DNA of 64,000 nucleotides, taken from the NCBI RefSeq assembly GCF_000255705.1, contig NZ_JH636443.1:256919-320918 (forward strand), in the 5' to 3' direction. The notes beneath the pieces are model-generated. The model saw nothing but the letters and a program-made list of their open reading frames with translations. It was not told the origin of the DNA and did not search any database. The first letter of the stretch is position 1; every line of letters begins with the position of its first letter. The translations under genes were made by a program, and so were the position numbers. This stretch comes from Zavarzinella formosa DSM 19928. Lineage in GTDB: Bacteria; Planctomycetota; Planctomycetia; Gemmatales; Gemmataceae. This document shows, piece by piece, positions 60,085 through 64,000 of this stretch.

Positions 60085-60450
60085 TCAGGCCAGCCATTCT
60101 TTGGCGGCGATGATCGACTGAAAACTCTGAACCGGGGCGTCCTCCAGATCGCACAGGGCGGCGAACATGTTCGCCATCCCGAAATCAACCAGTTTGCCCA
60201 CCACCACCGCCACTTTGCTGTTTCGCAGGGCCTCAATGGACATATGAAACTCGACAAAAGCCCGGGTCTCCTCCGGCGTGGGCGTGTAATCCAGTGATCG
60301 GGCATCGAGCAAGACTCGATACCCGAACTTGAATTCGGGATCGGCCACGACTTGCAACAGGATGCCGCGAATGGCTGCGGCGTCGGCCGGCCCGGAGCCG
60401 GTGATGGTGGCCAGCCGATGTTCGGGATCGAAGGTCAATTGGAATGGCAT
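60085..60450 (-). CDS. SpoIIAA/STAS-like domain protein
   Basis: 121 residues forming a single domain: FQLTFDPEHRLATITGSGPA, ILLQVVADPEFKFGYRVLLD, ARSLDYTPTPEETRAF, VAVVVGKLVDFGMANMFAAL, QSIIAAKEWLA. The alternating strand/helix pattern and the C-terminal helix match SpoIIAA-like (STAS-related) proteins of uncertain function, sometimes lipid- or protein-binding. GAGG lies eight bases before the ATG. The gene is monocistronic and divergent from the YbjN-like gene. Confidence 0.7.
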   Translation of the reverse strand: MPFQLTFDPEHRLATITGSGPADAAAIRGILLQVVADPEFKFGYRVLLDARSLDYTPTPEETRAFVEFHMSIEALRNSKVAVVVGKLVDFGMANMFAALCDLEDAPVQSFQSIIAAKEWLA

Positions 60451-60708
60451 TGGGGCGCCTCGTTCCGGGGCCGTCGTTTGATTTGAAGCGGCCGATCATT
60501 GTTTTTGCGATTCAGTCGACGGATGTTGATGTGATAAACCCGCCGACAATCCCGTTCTAACCGACGACCAGACGCCTGTCAAAAACATTCACGAGATTCA
60601 GCCGGAGGCCCGTTTCAAAAATAATTTCCACGTTCTTCGTCACACATTCATCACCGGCTGGTAAGGGGAGCATCGACAAGACAATAACCACCAAATCGGA
60701 GAATGGTC

Positions 60709-61296
60709 ATGAAAAAGATTCTGCTCAACATCGCGGCGATCATCGTTCTTGGCACGCTGGCCGGCCCGGTGATGGCCCAAAAGGAAGCGGTTCCCGAGAA
60801 GTCCCCCGGCGGCTTGAAGGATCTGCTGCCCGAGGCCAAGGCCGCCCCGGCCGCCGACGCGAAGAAGGCCGACACGACCGCTTATGACAAGTTGGGGAAG
60901 ATGATCGAAAGCTCCAAGACGCTCATGCTCGCCAAGGAACAACGGCCCGGCATTCATACCCTGCGGGTGGGATACAAGGGCAAGTGGCATCTGGATGTGG
61001 TGCCGAGCGTCAACAATCAATGGGTCTGGATTGAGTTCCCATGCCTCACGGTGGACGCCAGCCGCATGAAAGACGCCAAGTGGCTCGCGGATTTGATGAA
61101 CGCCAACCGTCAGGGCGAAATCCCCTGCTTCTCCATTGACCCGGCGACGAACATGCTCGCCCTGCGGATGGCCGTGCCTCTGAAAAGCCTTGAACTGAAA
61201 GACTTGGAAGATTTGGTTGACTTGGTCACCGACAAGGCCGATGCCTTCCGCAATCTGTGGGAATTCCCGGCCGCCGGAGACACGGCGAAGAAGTAA
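60709..61296 (+). CDS. Exported YbjN-like protein
   Basis: 195 residues with a signal peptide (MKKILLNIAAIIVLGTLA, then GPVMAQ) and an Ala/Lys linker. The C-terminal 110 residues have the mixed alpha/beta layout of YbjN/type III secretion chaperone-like folds: TLRVGYKGKWHLDVVPSVNN, IEFPCLTVDASRMKDAKWLA, CFSIDPATNMLALRMAVPLK. Assignment is by general pattern. GGAG lies seven bases before the ATG at 60709, preferred over the ATG at 60703. Confidence 0.65.
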   Translation: MKKILLNIAAIIVLGTLAGPVMAQKEAVPEKSPGGLKDLLPEAKAAPAADAKKADTTAYDKLGKMIESSKTLMLAKEQRPGIHTLRVGYKGKWHLDVVPSVNNQWVWIEFPCLTVDASRMKDAKWLADLMNANRQGEIPCFSIDPATNMLALRMAVPLKSLELKDLEDLVDLVTDKADAFRNLWEFPAAGDTAKK

Positions 61297-61323
61297 CGGA
61301 TCGCGGGTTCAAAGGTGTCCGGT

Positions 61324-61385
61324 GAAGAGGGCATCGTCGGGGTCGGGAATCGGGCGGCCGATTCTCCCCGGACGATGCCCTCTTC
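61324..61385. terminator. Strong bidirectional hairpin between convergent genes
   Basis: GAAGAGGGCATCGTC-GGGG pairs with CCCCG-GACGATGCCCTCTTC, with a nested GAATCG...CGATTC stem. Only 27 bases follow the YbjN-like stop codon and 20 bases lie before the TPR gene's end, so it serves both. Confidence 0.8.
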
Positions 61386-61405
61386 GCTTTTGGCGATTCC
61401 GAAAA

Positions 61406-63697
61406 TCATCCCGTCGGCAGGGTCTTCAGTTTCTTTTCCACTTCCACCCGGCGGGCGTCGTTGTTTCGCTTGTGGGCGCCCTGATAGAGCTTCAAGGCGG
61501 TTTGCCAGGCTTGTTTGGCCCGGTTCATGTCGTTGAGTTTCGCGCACACATCCCCGAGATGGTCCCACACGGTCGGATCGTCGGCCCCGTCCGGCAGGAG
61601 GGCGGCTTTTTCCAACCACGCTTTGGCCTCGACCATCTCGCCGCGACGGAACAACACCCACCCCAGGCTGTCGAGATACGCAGCGTTTTCGCCCTCTTCC
61701 GGGGCGTCCTTGCGCATCAGTTGTTCAAGTTCGATGGCTCGGCGGATCAGTTTTTCCGCCTCGTCCAGTTTCACGTTCCGGTCGGCCAGTTGATAGCCAA
61801 GGTTGTTGTTCGCCAGCGGGGCGTTTGGGTCCGTCTCCAGAATAAGGCGTAACTGCTCTTCCGATTTGGCGTGGTCGCCTTGATTGGAATAGCAGTTTGA
61901 GAGGGCGTAGCGAACCGTGCGGATGGCATCCGGCCGGGGGAATTCCTTCAGCGTTTCCTGACATTCGGCAATCGCCTCCGGGTGACGACCGGCCCGGCTC
62001 AGAACCTCGGCCTTGTGGCAGCGGGTGCGCATCTTGGTGTCTTCAGAGCTGAGTTTCACCGCCGCGTCGATTGCCTTCAGGGCTTCCGTGAAATCTCCGA
62101 GTTCCGTGTGGGCCGAGGCGAGCGAGCTTTGGAACATCCACAGATTGGTGTTCTTGGCGGGCCGGCGGCCGTTGATGGCCTCGTTGCAGAGTTTGATGAT
62201 TTCCTCGTGCTTCTTTTCGAGCCGAAGCACTTCCAGCAACCCCGCATACACCTGATATTCCAAATCGAGAGGCACGTTCACCAGCGATTGCCGGAAGTAC
62301 AGTTCGGCCTTGTCCAGTTGCTTGACGCGGGCGGCCAGTGTGCCGAGGAACACCCATGTCCCGGCCTGGAAGCTCCGCTTCTCGCCCACCCGTTGCAATT
62401 CCTCCAGCGACACCGGAAGCAGGGCGGTCACCAAGGCGGGTTCCGTCCGCAGCACGGTGATCATTGCCCTCGCCCGCTCTTGGGCGGCCTCCCGTTCTTC
62501 GAGGCGGGCTTCGCCTTCTTTGGAATTGGCGACACGCACGGCATCGTCCAGCAGGTCGAGGACTTTGTTCATCCGGTCTTCGGATTGATACAGCTTGAAC
62601 AGCGTCCGGTAGATGTCCGGCTTGATTTGCTTTTCGAGCAAGGAGAGGCACATCCGCTCGGCCTCGCGTCGGGTGCGGATGTCTTTGCCGAGTTCCTTCG
62701 CCAACAGCAGTTGAACGCCAAGGTGAAACTCCTCGCGGGTGGCGAGTTTGCGAATGGCGGGAACCACATCCCGTTCGCGGCCCAGCTTGCGGAGCAGTTC
62801 GGCCTTCTTCTCATAAGGAGGCAATTCGGTGGGAGAGAATTCCAAATAGGCGTCGAGGGCTTCCATCGCCTCGGCCCACTTCTCCTGGGCGGCGGCCATT
62901 TCGCAAATGTTCCAGTTGATCCGCCCCGCCAACCGCCGGGCGTCCGGATCGTCCACCTTCATCAACGTGTCGCGGGCGGTGCGGAAGGCCGTGGTCGCGC
63001 GAGCATAATTCTTGGTGTGAAGACAACACCGGCCGAGCCGTTCGTGGGCCTTGGCCAGCGTGTTAAGCAAGTCGTCCTTCGTAAACCCGTTGCCGAACAG
63101 GAGTTGCTCCCGGTGGGCGGCGATGGTCAGGATGATCCGCTCTTGGGCGTCGGCCCCGGCGGCATAATTTTCGTCTCGCTCGTGCAGGTCGTACAAGTCC
63201 GAGAGCATCAGCAACAAGCCTTCGGGCTTGGCCTCGGCTTCTTTGCCCTGACTGGCCCGTTGCAGGACGCTAATGGCCTCCGGAAACTTGCCCGCCCCCC
63301 GGAGCAACCGGGCCGTTTGGAAGGAGACGCCCACATCCGTCGGGCGGGAGCGCAAGACTTCCCGGCCGAGCGCGAGGGCTTCGTCTTCTCGACCCAAGGT
63401 GATGAACAACGGGATCAGGGTCTTGCGGATTTCCGTCGATTCCGGGTCGGCCGCCAATGCTTTCTCAAGCATCTTGGTGGCTTCGATCATCCGGTCCTGC
63501 CGGCGGTGAAGAACGCCAACCCCGTAGAGGGTCCGGGCTTCCCGCAGCAGGTTATCCGCTTTTTGCCGGTCCAGTTCGGCCTGCGAGGGGGTGCCGGGTT
63601 CCAGAAAAGCGGGCCGCCCTTCCGGTGTTTGCTGGGCCGAGGTATTCCCGACAACAACCAACAGGGCGACAAACGCCAACCGACGGAACGTGGTCAT
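61406..63697 (-). CDS. Exported tetratricopeptide-repeat protein
   Basis: 763 residues. Signal peptide TTFRRLAFVALLVVVGNTSA (with SAQQ cleavage context), then about 20 TPR-like helix pairs: ATKMLEKALAADPESTEIRK, YARATTAFRTARDTLMK, AELYFRQSLVNVPLDLEYQV, AIAECQETLKEFPRPDAIRT, LRLILETDPNAPLANNNLGY and AWQTALKLYQGAHKR at the end. Likely periplasmic scaffold or peptide-binding protein. It is convergent with the YbjN-like gene and follows the ABC ATPase on the same strand after about 145 bp. Confidence 0.88.
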   Translation of the reverse strand: MTTFRRLAFVALLVVVGNTSAQQTPEGRPAFLEPGTPSQAELDRQKADNLLREARTLYGVGVLHRRQDRMIEATKMLEKALAADPESTEIRKTLIPLFITLGREDEALALGREVLRSRPTDVGVSFQTARLLRGAGKFPEAISVLQRASQGKEAEAKPEGLLLMLSDLYDLHERDENYAAGADAQERIILTIAAHREQLLFGNGFTKDDLLNTLAKAHERLGRCCLHTKNYARATTAFRTARDTLMKVDDPDARRLAGRINWNICEMAAAQEKWAEAMEALDAYLEFSPTELPPYEKKAELLRKLGRERDVVPAIRKLATREEFHLGVQLLLAKELGKDIRTRREAERMCLSLLEKQIKPDIYRTLFKLYQSEDRMNKVLDLLDDAVRVANSKEGEARLEEREAAQERARAMITVLRTEPALVTALLPVSLEELQRVGEKRSFQAGTWVFLGTLAARVKQLDKAELYFRQSLVNVPLDLEYQVYAGLLEVLRLEKKHEEIIKLCNEAINGRRPAKNTNLWMFQSSLASAHTELGDFTEALKAIDAAVKLSSEDTKMRTRCHKAEVLSRAGRHPEAIAECQETLKEFPRPDAIRTVRYALSNCYSNQGDHAKSEEQLRLILETDPNAPLANNNLGYQLADRNVKLDEAEKLIRRAIELEQLMRKDAPEEGENAAYLDSLGWVLFRRGEMVEAKAWLEKAALLPDGADDPTVWDHLGDVCAKLNDMNRAKQAWQTALKLYQGAHKRNNDARRVEVEKKLKTLPTG

Positions 63698-63841
63698 GAG
63701 ACATCCCTCCCCGGCAAACGGGCAATCCAGCCGAACCGATCATACCCTTGTCGTTAAATCTTGCCAACCCGGAGATGGAAAGGATGAAGAATGAAGGGAA
63801 AGTAACGAAGGAAGGTGTTTTGGGTCGAAGTCTTTGGCCTC

Positions 63842-64000
63842 TCACTTGGCCGCCAAATCCTCTTTCGATCCAGTGGCCAGATTCATCACCACTTGCTCGG
63901 ATAGTCCCGCTCGTGGCAGTTCGCCGGCCAGTTTGCCTTCGTGGAGGACCAGCACCCGGTCGCTCATGCCCAGGACTTCTTCGAGGTCGCTGGAGATCAT
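63842..64000 (-). CDS. Sugar-type ABC transporter ATP-binding protein, C-terminal end (runs off the window)
   Basis: Only the last 52 residues are present: [51 protein letters not shown]. This matches the H-loop-distal C-terminus of RbsA/XylG/MglA-type double-ATPase proteins (xISSDLPEVLxMSDRILVMxEG). The rest lies beyond base 64000. It energises uptake of a monosaccharide or related solute; substrate unknown. Confidence 0.85.
   Translation of the reverse strand: MISSDLEEVLGMSDRVLVLHEGKLAGELPRAGLSEQVVMNLATGSKEDLAAK

Noticed and set aside
1..64000. CRISPR arrays, tRNA and rRNA genes
   Set aside because: No regularly spaced short repeats with unique spacers, no tRNA cloverleaf-like segment and no conserved rRNA stretch was recognised when reading through; a tRNAscan or Infernal run would be decisive.

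Overview
The window looks like chromosomal DNA of a Gemmataceae planctomycete (Planctomycetota). It is GC-rich. It carries family markers that together are typical of that group: a DUF1501 / PSCyt1-DUF1549-DUF1553 pair, two DUF1559 pseudopilin-like genes, a sulfatase, a TIGR02996 (Gemmata repeat-companion) LRR protein, a TIGR03067 protein, an LEPxR-type N-terminus, and four large Ser/Thr kinases with membrane anchors and C-terminal sensor-like domains. No rRNA, tRNA, CRISPR array or prophage was recognised.

Layout. 1-8.1 kb (minus strand): partial DUF1501, cytochrome/DUF1549/DUF1553 protein, sulfatase, and two DUF1559-plus-lipoprotein units that share a 97-bp upstream module. 8.5-10.7 kb: a transposase-derived ORF, a small ORF and a Met/Cys-rich protein. 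10.7-14.5 kb: translation genes, prfA-prmC on the minus strand back-to-back with pyrH-frr on the plus strand. 14.9-24.5 kb: Ca2+-type P-ATPase, DoxX-like protein, bestrophin, a BlaI/M56 pair with two operator-like dyads, a peptidase/thioredoxin-fold fusion and a GspG-like secreted protein. 24.7-34.8 kb: kinase, LEPxR surface protein, TIM-barrel isomerase, S46 peptidase, an HNH/C5-methylase restriction-modification pair and tpiA. 34.9-42.0 kb: three tandem kinases. 42.1-44.3 kb: tandem DAHP synthases. 44.5-49.4 kb: tadA, CBS protein, HlyIII, DEDDh exonuclease, MoxR ATPase, SDR. 49.6-54.8 kb: a 1101-residue exported multidomain protein, a lipoprotein and a transglutaminase-like protein without a canonical start. 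54.9-59.2 kb: YebC, aminotransferase, a toxin-antitoxin cassette bracketed by a 94-bp direct repeat, and a TIGR02996/LRR gene. 59.3-64 kb: Uma2 remnant, TIGR03067 protein, SpoIIAA/STAS-like protein, YbjN-like exported protein, TPR protein and the end of an ABC ATPase.

The genome habitually ends genes with long inverted repeats (arms roughly 10-60 bp). Several families recur within the window and some touch coding sequence: they form the spurious 5' extension of the DUF1553 ORF, the C-terminus of the exonuclease and the 5' end of the transposase ORF.

Best candidates for something new: the direct-repeat-flanked toxin-antitoxin cassette, the 44% Met+Cys protein, the apparently catalytically dead IS701-like protein, the shared upstream module of the DUF1559 operons, and the probable ATC start of the transglutaminase gene. 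All function calls come from reading motifs by eye; no search was run.
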